In this document: piece after piece, positions 53,245-61,051 of the stretch
Layout of the letters: each line of letters opens with the position of its first letter
Position numbering within the stretch: position 1 is the stretch's first letter
NCBI GenBank assembly: GCA_000421085.1
Contig: ATWE01000001.1
Location: 496,001 to 560,000, forward strand
DNA: 64,000 nt
Reading direction: 5' to 3'
Origin: Ensifer sp. USDA 6670
GTDB taxonomy: Bacteria > Pseudomonadota > Alphaproteobacteria > Rhizobiales > Rhizobiaceae
Notes under the pieces: model-generated
What the model saw: only the letters and a program-made list of their open reading frames with translations
Told to the model about the DNA's origin: nothing
Database searches by the model: none
Position numbers and translations under genes: made by a program

Positions 53245-53607
53245 ATGAATGATCAAAGCGCCACGCCGGAAGCGGAAGCGCCGGACGACGCGGCGGGAAC
53301 GCCGGCTGCAAGACGTGAGGGAGCTCCTTTGGGGGGCAGCTTCCTGGGCGCCGTGGCGGCGGACTTTGCCCGCCATGGTGTCAACGTGATCGCTCGTATT
53401 CGCGAGGAGAAGCCGGAAGCCTGTCTGAAGCTCGTCGCGTCGGTTCTTCCGAAAGACCTGAGTGCCGCAACAGGCCGGGTTGACGATTTGTCGGACGAAC
53501 AGATCATCGACCGGATCCGCGCGCTGAACGCTGCGATCCGGCCGTTGCTTTCAGTAAGAAAGAGGGCAGGCGGCCCGCGAAAGCGCGTGCCGCCCGCGAA
53601 AGCGTAG
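53245..53607 (+). CDS. Probable phage terminase small-subunit-like protein
   Basis: 120 residues from ATG 53245, after GGAGAAG. An acidic N-terminus is followed by FLGAVAADFARHGVNVIARI, EKPEACLKLVASVLPKDLS and LSDEQIIDRIRALNAAIRPLL, a pattern I associate with proteins lying next to terminase genes in alphaproteobacterial prophages. It ends in a basic tail (KRAGGPRKRVPPAKA) suited to DNA binding. Unusually, the large terminase is not adjacent: 1.4 kb holding three unrelated genes lies between. The assignment is by pattern memory only. Confidence 0.55.
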   Translation: MNDQSATPEAEAPDDAAGTPAARREGAPLGGSFLGAVAADFARHGVNVIARIREEKPEACLKLVASVLPKDLSAATGRVDDLSDEQIIDRIRALNAAIRPLLSVRKRAGGPRKRVPPAKA

Positions 53608-53609
53608 TT

Positions 53610-54014
53610 TTAGTGAGTCGGCGCTATCCTTGCTGAGACCGATGCTTCGCCGCTCGAGAAGATTATGACTGCAAAGAGCAGAACGCCGGCAAAGGCGATA
53701 AGAGACGAAATGGCGACGATCGGCTCCACGGCGGTGTTTCCGGAGAGCAGCAGGTAGAGCGACGGGATCAGCACGGCCACGCCGAAGGTGTAGACGGCGT
53801 ACTGGATCATCGCCAGCCGTCTTGCCGCCTTTTGAGGATTGAGAGCGTGATAGCCGCCGAAAATCGCCATGGTTACCCAGCCGAGCAGATTGGCGTGGGC
53901 ATGGGCGCCCGTTGCGGCATGGTTGCCTGTGATCGACATATGCAGGCCGATCGAAATGCCAAGGATCAAAAAGACAATCGCTGTTCTGAAATAAAGATTT
54001 GCAATACGTGGCAT
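53610..54014 (-). CDS. Four-helix membrane protein resembling part of a haem-copper oxidase
   Basis: 134 residues from ATG 54014, after GAGGGGAAATCG. Four hydrophobic helices are visible: YFRTAIVFLILGISIGLHMS, LLGWVTMAIFGGYHAL, LAMIQYAVYTFGVAVLIPSL and VAISSLIAFAGVLLFAVII. GAHAHANLLGWV and GGYHAL recall the His-bearing helices of cbb3 oxidase subunit I/NnrS-like proteins, so haem or copper binding is possible but unproven. A near-perfect dyad lies upstream (54046-54073). Not a phage gene type. Confidence 0.65.
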   Translation of the reverse strand: MPRIANLYFRTAIVFLILGISIGLHMSITGNHAATGAHAHANLLGWVTMAIFGGYHALNPQKAARRLAMIQYAVYTFGVAVLIPSLYLLLSGNTAVEPIVAISSLIAFAGVLLFAVIIFSSGEASVSARIAPTH

Positions 54015-54045
54015 CGATTTCCCCTCCGAGAAAGCAAGAAAATTA

Positions 54046-54073
54046 GCATGTCCTCACGCATATGAGAACATGC
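54046..54073. promoter_or_regulatory. Dyad upstream of the four-helix membrane protein
   Basis: GCATGTCCTCA (54046-54056) / TGAGAACATGC (54063-54073), one mismatch, 6-nt centre, about 30 bp before the gene's start. Candidate operator; the cognate regulator is unknown. Confidence 0.4.
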
Positions 54074-54351
54074 CAAATAAGAGGGCCTTTTGGCCGGCCT
54101 CGCTGTTCCGGATGTGACAAGTCGAAATGAAGACCAGACCGCGGAGCAAATCGCGCCTTGTGATTGAGTTATGCCCCATATGCGTCGCGGCGAGCGTGGA
54201 ACATATTGTGACGTTCCGCATTCGTTAGGATGAACGATCTGCTTTGTAGCGCTTCGACATCTTTGGAGACGCGCAAAACTCGCCGCGGAAACTTGAACCG
54301 GCGCGCTATTTCGTTCTCGCAAAGTCCGATTGTGCAAGGGAGAACCGCGAT

Positions 54352-54507
54352 ATGCTTGGCACCGTCCTCCTCATCATTCTGATCCTGCTTTTGATCGGCG
54401 CCATTCCGGCCTGGCCCTACTCGTCCGGTTGGGGCTACGGCCCTTCGGGAATCCTCGGGGTTCTCGTCGTGGTTCTGCTGATCTTGCTCTTGATGGGTAG
54501 AATCTGA
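54352..54507 (+). CDS. DUF3309 family small membrane protein
   Basis: 51 residues. Two hydrophobic helices (LLIILILLLIGAIPA and GVLVVVLLILLLMGRI) flank the loop WPYSSGWGYGPSG, which is diagnostic of DUF3309. The ATG follows CAAGGGAGAAC. The family occurs widely in Proteobacteria, often as stress-induced small hydrophobic proteins of unknown role. It is another host-type gene between the two terminase genes. The upstream gap 54074-54351 shows no other gene. Confidence 0.8.
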   Translation: MLGTVLLIILILLLIGAIPAWPYSSGWGYGPSGILGVLVVVLLILLLMGRI

Positions 54508-54537
54508 AGGCCCGGGGGCACATAGAGCCGTTTGAAT

Positions 54538-54879
54538 TCACCAACTCGCGCCGTCGATGAGGCGGTGCGGGATGTCTTCCCAGACCGAACGATCGAAGAC
54601 GCGCATGTTGACCCCCATGCGCGTTGAGTTGCGGCCGACCGGCGACCAGTGGGTTATGCAGCCGCAAACGCCGCAGTGATGCATGGTCAGGGTCCTGTCG
54701 CCCTGGACATATCCGACGAGCTTCCCTTCCGGATCGGTGATGCTGACCTCGCTGGAAGAATAATATCCCCAAAGTGTGCCGAGTCTGCTGCAGAGCGAGC
54801 AGTTGCAATCGCCGAGCGTCTCGGGGCGGACGGGGACCGCGACGCGGACGGCCCTGCAATGGCAATGGCCTTCGATCAT
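54538..54879 (-). CDS. GFA-family (glutathione-dependent formaldehyde-activating enzyme-like) zinc protein
   Basis: 113 residues from ATG 54879. The GFA zinc-binding cysteines are present: GHCHCRAVRV, CNCSLCSRLG and HHCGVCGCITHW. The family is named for Gfa, which binds glutathione, though most members have unknown substrates and direct catalysis of S-hydroxymethylglutathione formation is disputed. ATG 54879 lies at the start of IEGHCHC. It is convergent with DUF3309 and divergent from the large terminase, as if inserted between phage genes. Confidence 0.87.
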   Translation of the reverse strand: MIEGHCHCRAVRVAVPVRPETLGDCNCSLCSRLGTLWGYYSSSEVSITDPEGKLVGYVQGDRTLTMHHCGVCGCITHWSPVGRNSTRMGVNMRVFDRSVWEDIPHRLIDGASW

Positions 54880-55022
54880 GACTTTCCTCCCACCGGCGCT
54901 TCATATGTCAGCACCGCAATGGGGACATTATTGATCTTATTCCGGCGCAGTCCAGCAAAGACGAAGCTAACGCTTACGTCGGCTAGGACCGCAATTCGTA
55001 AAATATAGAGGCATGATCACGG

Positions 55023-56456
55023 ATGAGCGAAGCCGACCCATCCGACAGGACCATTGCGCCCGGCCTTTCCGCGATGCTCGGGGAACAGATGCTGCTGATG
55101 GCGGAGCTCCACAGGCGGCAACGAACGAACATCCTCGCCGGCTACCGGCCCTACGCCAAGCAGCGGGAGTTCCATGCGACGGGCGGGGCCGTTCGAGAGA
55201 GGCTGTTCATGGCGGGCAACCAGCTCGGAAAGACGCTGGCCGGCGCGGCGGAGGCGGCGATGCATCTGACCGGACGCTATCCGGACTGGTGGCAGGGCCG
55301 GCGGTTCGACCGGCCGGTCGTCATGCTGGCGGGCTCGGAATCCTATGAACTGACGCGCGACGGGGTGCAGCGGCTGCTGATCGGTCCGCCGCTGAATGAG
55401 GAGGAGTGGGGCACAGGGTTTCTGCCGAAGGCGGCAATCAAGGCGACGACGCGCCGCTCCGGCGCCTCCGGTGCTCTCGACAGCGTGACGGTGCGGCATG
55501 TTACCGGCGGAGCCTCGACGCTGCTCTTCAAGGCCTATGAACAGGGGCGCGCCAAATGGCAGGCCAATACGGTGGACTATGTCTGGTTCGACGAGGAGCC
55601 GCCCGAAGACGTCTATTTCGAGGGGATCACCCGCACAAATGCGACGCGCGGCGCGATCGCGGTCACCTTCACGCCGCTCAAGGGCCTGAGCGCGGTCGTG
55701 GCCAGATATCTGATGGAAAAATCGCCGGACCGCGCGGTCATCACCATGACGATCGGGGATGCGGAGCACTATACGCCGGAGGAGCGCCAACGAGTGATCG
55801 ACAGCTACCCCGCTCATGAGCGGGAAGCGCGCACCAGGGGCGTGCCGGCACTCGGCTCCGGCAGAATCTTTCCGGTGACCGAGGAGAGCATCCGTATCGA
55901 GCCGTTCGATATCCCCAGGCACTGGGTGCAGATCGGCGGGCTCGATTTCGGTTGGGACCATCCTTTCGCTGCGGTGGGCTGCGCCTGGGACCGGGACGCG
56001 GATGTCTTCCATGTGACGAAGATCTATCGCGAGCGGGAGGCGACGCCGATCATCCACGCGGCGGCACTGAAGCCCTGGGGGGCGGCGATGCCCTGGGCAT
56101 GGCCGCATGACGGGCTGCAGCACGACAAGGGCAGCGGCGAGCAACTGGCGGCGCAATACCGCGCGCAGGGACTGGCCCTTCTTCCCGAGCGGGCGACCTT
56201 CGACGACGGCACCAACGGCGTGGAAGCAGGGCTCTCCGACATGCTGCAGCGGATGCAGACCGGGCGCTGGAAGGTGTTTTCCACATGCACGGAATGGTTC
56301 GAGGAATTCCGCCTCTATCACCGCAAGGACGGCAGAATCGTCAAGGAACGCGACGATCTGATCTCCGCCTCGCGCTACGCGCTGATGATGAAGCGCCACG
56401 CACGGGTGAACCACGTCAACGGAAACTGGAATTTCACCGCCAGAAAGGTTCTCTGA
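55023..56456 (+). CDS. Phage terminase large subunit
   Basis: 477 residues. The ATPase has Walker A FMAGNQLGKTLAGA (about 57-70) and Walker B VDYVWFDEEP (about 180-190), with the coupling segment RGAIAVTFTPLKG. The C-terminal RNase H-like nuclease has acidic residues in QIGGLDFGWDHPFA and AWPHDGLQHDKG. It translocates phage DNA into the procapsid and cuts it at headful or cos sites. The stop shares an A with the portal start (TGATG), so the pair is coupled. The small subunit is displaced 1.4 kb upstream. Confidence 0.93.
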   Translation: MSEADPSDRTIAPGLSAMLGEQMLLMAELHRRQRTNILAGYRPYAKQREFHATGGAVRERLFMAGNQLGKTLAGAAEAAMHLTGRYPDWWQGRRFDRPVVMLAGSESYELTRDGVQRLLIGPPLNEEEWGTGFLPKAAIKATTRRSGASGALDSVTVRHVTGGASTLLFKAYEQGRAKWQANTVDYVWFDEEPPEDVYFEGITRTNATRGAIAVTFTPLKGLSAVVARYLMEKSPDRAVITMTIGDAEHYTPEERQRVIDSYPAHEREARTRGVPALGSGRIFPVTEESIRIEPFDIPRHWVQIGGLDFGWDHPFAAVGCAWDRDADVFHVTKIYREREATPIIHAAALKPWGAAMPWAWPHDGLQHDKGSGEQLAAQYRAQGLALLPERATFDDGTNGVEAGLSDMLQRMQTGRWKVFSTCTEWFEEFRLYHRKDGRIVKERDDLISASRYALMMKRHARVNHVNGNWNFTARKVL

Positions 56457-58507
56457 TGGCCGCAATGACCGATGAACGCCTGTCCGCCCTCGTCAGCCAG
56501 CTGGTGAAGGACTGCGAGGAATACAGGGACGAGCTGGCGGTCGATCGCATCAAGGCGATGGAATATTACGACGGCACTATGAAGGACGTGCCGGCGGATG
56601 CCAACCGTTCCAAGGTGGTCTCGCGCGATGTGCGGGCCGCCATCAAGAAGGTGTTGCCCTCGCTGATCCGGACCATACTCGGCAACGACAAGGTGGTGGA
56701 ATTCGCGCCCGTCGACCAGGGCGACGAGGCGGCCGCCGACCAGGCAACCGACTATCTCAACCATGTCGTCTTTCCCGAAAGCAATGGCTACGATGCCGTG
56801 CAGGACGCCGCGCATGATGCGCTGAAACTCAGGAACGGCGTGATCCGCTGGTGGTACGAGAAGCAGACTTCCCTTGCGGTCTCGACCCATACCGGTCTGG
56901 ACGAAGCGGCGCTCGTCCAGCTCGTCGGCGACGATGAGGTGGACGTGCTGGAACAGTCGCAAACGGTCGAAAGGATCGAAACGCCGCAGGGGCCGGTGGA
57001 GCAGCCGAGCTACAGCGTCAAGATCCGTCGGCGCACCGAGCGCGGTGCTCCGCGGCTGGCGGTGCCGCTCGAGGAATTCCTGATCCATCCCGATGCCATC
57101 TCGATCGAGGACAGCGCGATCATCGGCATCGTCAAGCGGATGCGCCGCTCGGACCTGATCGCCATGGGTTATGACCGCGGACTGATCGAAGGCCTTCCGG
57201 CTTCGAACGGCGACGGCGGACGCGACGATGAGGTTTTCACACGCCGGCGCGAAGCCTTCGAAGCCGGGGATGCCGTGCCGAAGGCGCTGGAGGAGGTGGA
57301 CTATTACGAGCTCTACGTGAAGGTGGACGCCGACGAAGATGGCGTCGCGGAACTGCGCCGGCTCGTCTTTGCCGGGGGTACCGGCGAAGAGCACCTGCTT
57401 TCGAACGACGAATGGGACGAGGCGCCCTTTGCCGATCTGATCGTCGAGCGGCGGCCGCATCAGCGCGAAGGCAATTCCGTCACCGACGACATGGCGGAAA
57501 TCCAGCGTGTGAAGACCGTGCTGATGCGCCAGACGCTGGACAATCTCTACTGGCAGAACAATCAGCAGCCGATCGTCCAGGAGGGGGCGATCGCCAATCC
57601 CGAAAGCGTGCTGAACCCGAAATTCGGCCAGCCGATCCGTGTCGGCCAGGGTATCGATGCGCGCGCGGCGCTCGGCTACACCATGGTGCCGTTCGTTGCC
57701 AAGGAATCCTTCGCGATGCTTTCCTATCTCGACCAGGAGGCCACCGACCGCACCGGGATTTCCGACGCTTCGAGCGGCATGGCGCCGGACGCGCTGCAGA
57801 ACATGACGGCGCGGGCGACCGCGCTCATGGAGCAGGCGGGCATCGGCCAGACGGAGCTGATGGTGCGCACCTTCGCGCAGGGATTGAAGCGGGTATTCCA
57901 GGGGCTGCTCCGTCTCGTCGTCAAGCATCAGGACAGGCCGCGCATCGTGCGGCTGCGCGGGCAATGGGTGACTTTCGACCCGCGCCAGTGGAACGCCGGA
58001 ATGGACGCGACAGTCAATACCGGGCTCGGTGCCGGCACGCGCGAACGCGACATGATGATGATCCAGATGATCCTGCAATTGCAGGAAAAGCTGTTGATGA
58101 CGCTCGGACCGGACAACCCCTATGTCTCGCCGGACAATCTCTATAACGGCATCGCCAAGTCGGTGGAGGCGGCGGGGTTGAAATCGCCCGACCTCTATTT
58201 CACCAAGCCGGCGCCGGAGGAGATCCAGCGGCGAATGCAGGCGGCTGCCGCAAAGCCGAACGCGGAAATGCAGAAGCTCGAGATGCAGGCGCAGGCCGAT
58301 GCCACGAAGGCGCGCCTCGCGGCGGAAAACGACCGTCGGAAGCTGGAGATCGAACGCGAGCTGAAGCTCATCGAAATCCACCAGAAGGGTGCGCTGACGC
58401 GCTACCAGATCGAAGCCGAACTGAACCTGAAGCGGCAGCAGAACATTGCGCAGGCAATCGGCGGCGAGCCGCTGGCGGCGGCACATATCGGAGGGATGCC
58501 GGGGTGA
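56456..58507 (+). CDS. Phage portal protein
   Basis: 683 residues from ATG 56456, coupled to terminase by TGATG. The N-terminal half has YYDGTMKDVPADANRSKVVS and VLPSLIRTILGNDKVVEFAP, typical of long P22-like portal proteins; the middle has EATDRTGISDASSGMAPDAL and NMTARATALMEQAG, the conserved stem/clip region. The dodecamer forms the DNA-entry vertex of the capsid. The last 80 residues are a charged coiled-coil tail (EMQKLEMQAQADATKARL, RRKLEIERELKLIEIHQ). Its 3' coding region is duplicated 870 bp downstream. The stop overlaps a GTG (GTGA). Confidence 0.92.
   Translation: MAAMTDERLSALVSQLVKDCEEYRDELAVDRIKAMEYYDGTMKDVPADANRSKVVSRDVRAAIKKVLPSLIRTILGNDKVVEFAPVDQGDEAAADQATDYLNHVVFPESNGYDAVQDAAHDALKLRNGVIRWWYEKQTSLAVSTHTGLDEAALVQLVGDDEVDVLEQSQTVERIETPQGPVEQPSYSVKIRRRTERGAPRLAVPLEEFLIHPDAISIEDSAIIGIVKRMRRSDLIAMGYDRGLIEGLPASNGDGGRDDEVFTRRREAFEAGDAVPKALEEVDYYELYVKVDADEDGVAELRRLVFAGGTGEEHLLSNDEWDEAPFADLIVERRPHQREGNSVTDDMAEIQRVKTVLMRQTLDNLYWQNNQQPIVQEGAIANPESVLNPKFGQPIRVGQGIDARAALGYTMVPFVAKESFAMLSYLDQEATDRTGISDASSGMAPDALQNMTARATALMEQAGIGQTELMVRTFAQGLKRVFQGLLRLVVKHQDRPRIVRLRGQWVTFDPRQWNAGMDATVNTGLGAGTRERDMMMIQMILQLQEKLLMTLGPDNPYVSPDNLYNGIAKSVEAAGLKSPDLYFTKPAPEEIQRRMQAAAAKPNAEMQKLEMQAQADATKARLAAENDRRKLEIERELKLIEIHQKGALTRYQIEAELNLKRQQNIAQAIGGEPLAAAHIGGMPG
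58251..58507 (+). repeat. Portal 3'-end segment, duplicated at 59123-59376
   Basis: The portal tail-coding DNA from AAGCCGAAC to the GTGA overlap recurs at 59123-59376 with most bases identical and no gaps seen in the coding core. Identity stops right after the overlap (GTGAG then G or A). This is the reference copy; the second is within the 59110 gene. Confidence 0.9.
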
Positions 58508-58704
58508 GGCGAATAGGCGATTTCGCGGATTACGAAACGCCGAACGGCTTTGGGCGGTACCCTGGAACTGCGCGACTTCGGAGAGACGGCAACCAGCCGT
58601 TAGCCGAACCGGGGCCGAAATGCGGCCCCGCAAGTATCCGGAATAGGAGGGTGCCTATCGCTCAGGTGACCGCTACGTCCGTGTCAAGCTTAGATGGGCA
58701 ATGA
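58504..58704 (+). CDS. Short frame coupled to the portal stop (cassette 1, probably a remnant)
   Basis: 66 residues from GTG 58504 overlapping the portal stop as GTGA. The sequence (MRRIGDFADYETPNGFGRYP ...) has no domain I recognise. The exact overlap suggests it was a real downstream gene, but the frame ends early and runs 32 bp into the convergent gene at 58673, so it may be the 5' stump of a displaced cargo gene. Compare the frame at 59373, which opens at an identical overlap after the second tail copy. Confidence 0.35.
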   Translation: MRRIGDFADYETPNGFGRYPGTARLRRDGNQPLAEPGPKCGPASIRNRRVPIAQVTATSVSSLDGQ

Positions 58705-58966
58705 GGCAAAGCAGCCAGAAGACGGCTCCTGCCAACATGCTCATCGTGGAGTTGAGCAGCAGGTGACCGGAAGGAAGGCGCTTGAAACCCAGCCAGTTGA
58801 AGCCGTCGATGTCGGTATAGATTTCCTCGACCTTCACCGTGCCAAAACTGAACAGTGGCACAACGATACGGGCTGTCCGGTGCAGAAGAAATTCGAAGAC
58901 GAGAAAGTCGATCATATTGCAGATGAAGCTGGCGACGAGATCGAGGGCGAAGCCTATTTTCTTCAT
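58673..58966 (-). CDS. Small two-helix membrane protein inside the phage head module
   Basis: 97 residues from ATG 58966, 8 nt after AGG; an in-frame start at 58981 is possible. Two hydrophobic segments are visible (DLVASFICNMIDFLVFEFLL and LLLNSTMSMLAGAVFWLLCL), with a polar loop between (VKVEEIYTDIDGFNWLG). It is transcribed against the head genes, like lysogenic-conversion (moron) genes. No family is recognised. A role as immunity or superinfection factor is speculative. Confidence 0.5.
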   Translation of the reverse strand: MKKIGFALDLVASFICNMIDFLVFEFLLHRTARIVVPLFSFGTVKVEEIYTDIDGFNWLGFKRLPSGHLLLNSTMSMLAGAVFWLLCLIAHLSLTRT

Positions 58967-59109
58967 GTTTCGAGACCTCACGGATATTCAGCTTCATCGA
59001 TGCTCCAGCGGCCGCCCGGGTTCGGGCGTGAGTTGCTGCGCGACCAAAGATGTAGTTCAGAACAAAGCCGGAATCAACTATCCCGTGTGGGGGATTTCCT
59101 GATGCGAGG

Positions 59110-59376
59110 ATGGAGAGCTTAAAGCTGAACCCGAAAATGCAGAAGCTTGAGATGCAGGCGCAGGAAGAGGCCGCGAAGGCGCGGCTGACGGCGGAGAGTC
59201 AGCGCCGGAAGCTGGAGATCGAACGCGAGCTGAAGCTCATCGAAATCCAGCAAAAGGGCGCGCTGACGCGCTACCAGATCGACGCCGAACTGAACCTGAA
59301 GCGACAACAAAACGCCGCGCAACTGTTGAGCGGCGAGCCGCCGGCGGCGGCACATATCGGAGGGATGCCGGGGTGA
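59110..59376 (+). CDS. Free-standing duplicate of the portal C-terminal coiled-coil tail
   Basis: 88 residues from ATG 59110, after GCGAGG. From residue 10 it matches the portal C-terminus nearly throughout: MQKLEMQAQEEAAKARL, RRKLEIERELKLIEIQQKGA, LTRYQIDAELNLKRQQN and AAAHIGGMPG. The first nine residues are new. The stop overlaps the next GTG as GTGA, as in the parental copy. It may be a non-functional by-product of recombination or an expressed small coiled-coil protein that keeps the downstream cargo translationally coupled. Confidence 0.6.
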   Translation: MESLKLNPKMQKLEMQAQEEAAKARLTAESQRRKLEIERELKLIEIQQKGALTRYQIDAELNLKRQQNAAQLLSGEPPAAAHIGGMPG

Positions 59377-60008
59377 GAAAGCAAGTTCGTGGACTGCAGG
59401 ATTTTTACGACGACGTTCCGAAAACGACATTGGCGCTGGAGCTTAGGGACTTCAGCGAGGCGGCGAAGAGCTTTTCGTCGAACGTGGCGAATCCGCGCCC
59501 GCCGGACGGGAAGGGCACGGAGGTGGCTGCGACATATGTAGTGAGCAATACGAACCCGACGGGCTGGCCCGGCATGGGTAACGAAATGCATAGCGGGCTT
59601 TTCATTATCCCGGACGACGGCGACCCCGAGGGGAGGTTCCTCTATGATCCTTCCGGCACTTATATGAACCGGGAGATGGGAAGTGGACGCGCCCTTTACG
59701 GACCCGATATGTCACCCGAGGAATACCTCAATTATCAACTGTTGGATGGTCCAAAGGTGACGGTACGCAAATTTGCAACAACGCCCGAAGAGGAGGCCGA
59801 AATTATCAAACGGTCCGATAGTGCCGGCGGCGGCGGGTTCTTTGATTGCACGACGAACGTAACGCGGGCAATAAGCGGGATCGGTCCCTTTGCGGAGATA
59901 CAAGAAACGATGTGGCCGACCAAACTTGACCGGCAACTCCGACAATCGAACCGCGCGGTCGGGGAAGCGCATGACCTTGAGAGCCTCAGGCAACTCCTTT
60001 CCAAATGA
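59373..60008 (+). CDS. Cargo protein with a predicted permuted NlpC/P60-like (LRAT/YiiX-type) domain
   Basis: 211 residues from GTG 59373 overlapping the previous stop (GTGA). The N-terminal 60 residues are variable. Then MHSGLFII (His73) and FLYDPSGTYM lie before FFDCTTNVTRAISGIGPF (Cys159) and WPTKLDRQL. A His strand followed by a Cys at the start of a helix, then a Pro-Xaa-Xaa-Leu segment, is the order of circularly permuted NlpC/P60 domains, which occur as peptidases, amidases or acyltransferases in polymorphic toxins. No signal peptide. Not a known head protein; toxin or conversion cargo is inferred, with no family search done. Confidence 0.5.
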   Translation: MRKQVRGLQDFYDDVPKTTLALELRDFSEAAKSFSSNVANPRPPDGKGTEVAATYVVSNTNPTGWPGMGNEMHSGLFIIPDDGDPEGRFLYDPSGTYMNREMGSGRALYGPDMSPEEYLNYQLLDGPKVTVRKFATTPEEEAEIIKRSDSAGGGGFFDCTTNVTRAISGIGPFAEIQETMWPTKLDRQLRQSNRAVGEAHDLESLRQLLSK

Positions 60009-60361
60009 GAGGCTTGCAGTTTGAGAGGACCGGGCCAATGGCGAAACGGCAGGCGGTTGCAAATTGCAGATGCGGTGGAGTTTGCCGAGGCCCGATATCT
60101 GATGAAGGCAGATCCGAGCTCGATGAGGTTCTTCCCTTGGTATGGCCCCGGCTGGTGCGGCCTTTTCAGCACGCTCCCGTGCAGGGCTGATTGATACCTT
60201 GGCGCGATGGAGGATCGTCATCGCAGGATGAAGCGGATCTTTTTCCTATCTTGGAGCTGCCACTTTAGGTAGCATAAAAGCGCCACAATCGCATTAGATG
60301 TAAGGGAAAGCGAAGGAGAATTCCGTCCACGCGTTCGAGAAGGCAAATTGGAGAATTTCGG
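60009..60361. other. Gap between the cargo gene and the AT-rich membrane gene
   Basis: No confident gene. In the cargo frame, after its stop, a further stretch (TTG 60021 to TGA near 60191) encodes IADAVEFAEARYLMKADPSS and WYGPGWCGLF, which looks protein-like and may be a small gene or a remnant. The rest becomes AT-rich towards 60300. Confidence 0.3.
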
Positions 60362-60772
60362 ATGCGTTATGCGGCACTCAATACAATAAGAGTCCTGCTT
60401 TGCTATGGCGTCATGCTTACGTTTGCCGAATGGCACTACGGCAACCTTTTCTCTTATGAACGCGCGAAATTCGCGTCGACATGCTACGTCTTTGCATTCG
60501 TTCCGCTGCCACGCGTCCGTTTGTCATCGAGGATGTTTTATATTACTTTGTCGATATTTCCTATTATTGCACTACATTTCGGATATATCTTCTTCATATA
60601 TCCGGCAAATTATAAAATAGATATGGAAATGATACAATTTTTTGTGTTGGTGTCATCCGCTATTACGTGGTTCAACTTTCACTATCCTTTGTTTTTGTTG
60701 AGTTATGCTATCCTGGAATACCTGTTTCTGAAAAGGCTGGCGGTTCGCACAGCGACCCCTAGTCGCCCATAG
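60362..60772 (+). CDS. AT-rich-encoded four-helix membrane protein (possible immunity/conversion gene)
   Basis: 136 residues. Several hydrophobic helices are visible (TIRVLLCYGVMLTFAEW, TLSIFPIIALHFGYIFFIYP, QFFVLVSSAITWFNFHYPLF, LLSYAILEYLFLKRL). Codon use is strikingly AT-rich (TAT, ATA, TTT, AAT) compared with its GC-rich surroundings, a sign of recent acquisition. It follows the NlpC/P60-like cargo gene on the same strand and ends before the head genes resume. An inner-membrane immunity protein is one possibility; superinfection exclusion is another. No family recognised. Confidence 0.6.
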   Translation: MRYAALNTIRVLLCYGVMLTFAEWHYGNLFSYERAKFASTCYVFAFVPLPRVRLSSRMFYITLSIFPIIALHFGYIFFIYPANYKIDMEMIQFFVLVSSAITWFNFHYPLFLLSYAILEYLFLKRLAVRTATPSRP

Positions 60773-60844
60773 TTGAAGCGCCAGAGCAGCGCCGCCTGAC
60801 TTTTGACCGGCGGCGCCGCACAGTGATCATTGCCGGAGGGCGGA

Positions 60845-61027
60845 ATGAGCGAACAAATACGCCAAGCCGGCCGGCCGTTCAGCCGGCCCGTTTCAGCCAA
60901 CCCGCAGGGCCGGGCATCTTTCCGCCAGGATCAGAGGCGATCGCCTCGGACGTACATCCGGGTATGCCCTTCGCCGATCGCCTCTGCCCTGACGAAAACC
61001 TGCTCCGGCAGAACTGATTCCATTTAA
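60845..61027 (+). CDS. Small phage hypothetical protein
   Basis: 60 residues from ATG 60845, directly after GGAGGGCGGA, a strong ribosome site. The protein is Arg/Pro/Ser-rich (IRQAGRPFSRPVSANPQGRA, then YIRVCPSPIASALTK) and probably unstructured. It lies where head-module genes resume after the cargo segment, on the same strand. No family is recognised; the ribosome site is the main evidence. Confidence 0.5.
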   Translation: MSEQIRQAGRPFSRPVSANPQGRASFRQDQRRSPRTYIRVCPSPIASALTKTCSGRTDSI

Positions 61028-61051
61028 TCCCTGAAGGGCTCTAAGTGTGAC

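Noticed and set aside
56375-58633. Very long open frame on the minus strand opposite the portal gene
   Set aside because: Its product is His/Arg/Leu-rich with no domain. It mirrors the codon bias of the GC-rich portal gene and has no ribosome site.
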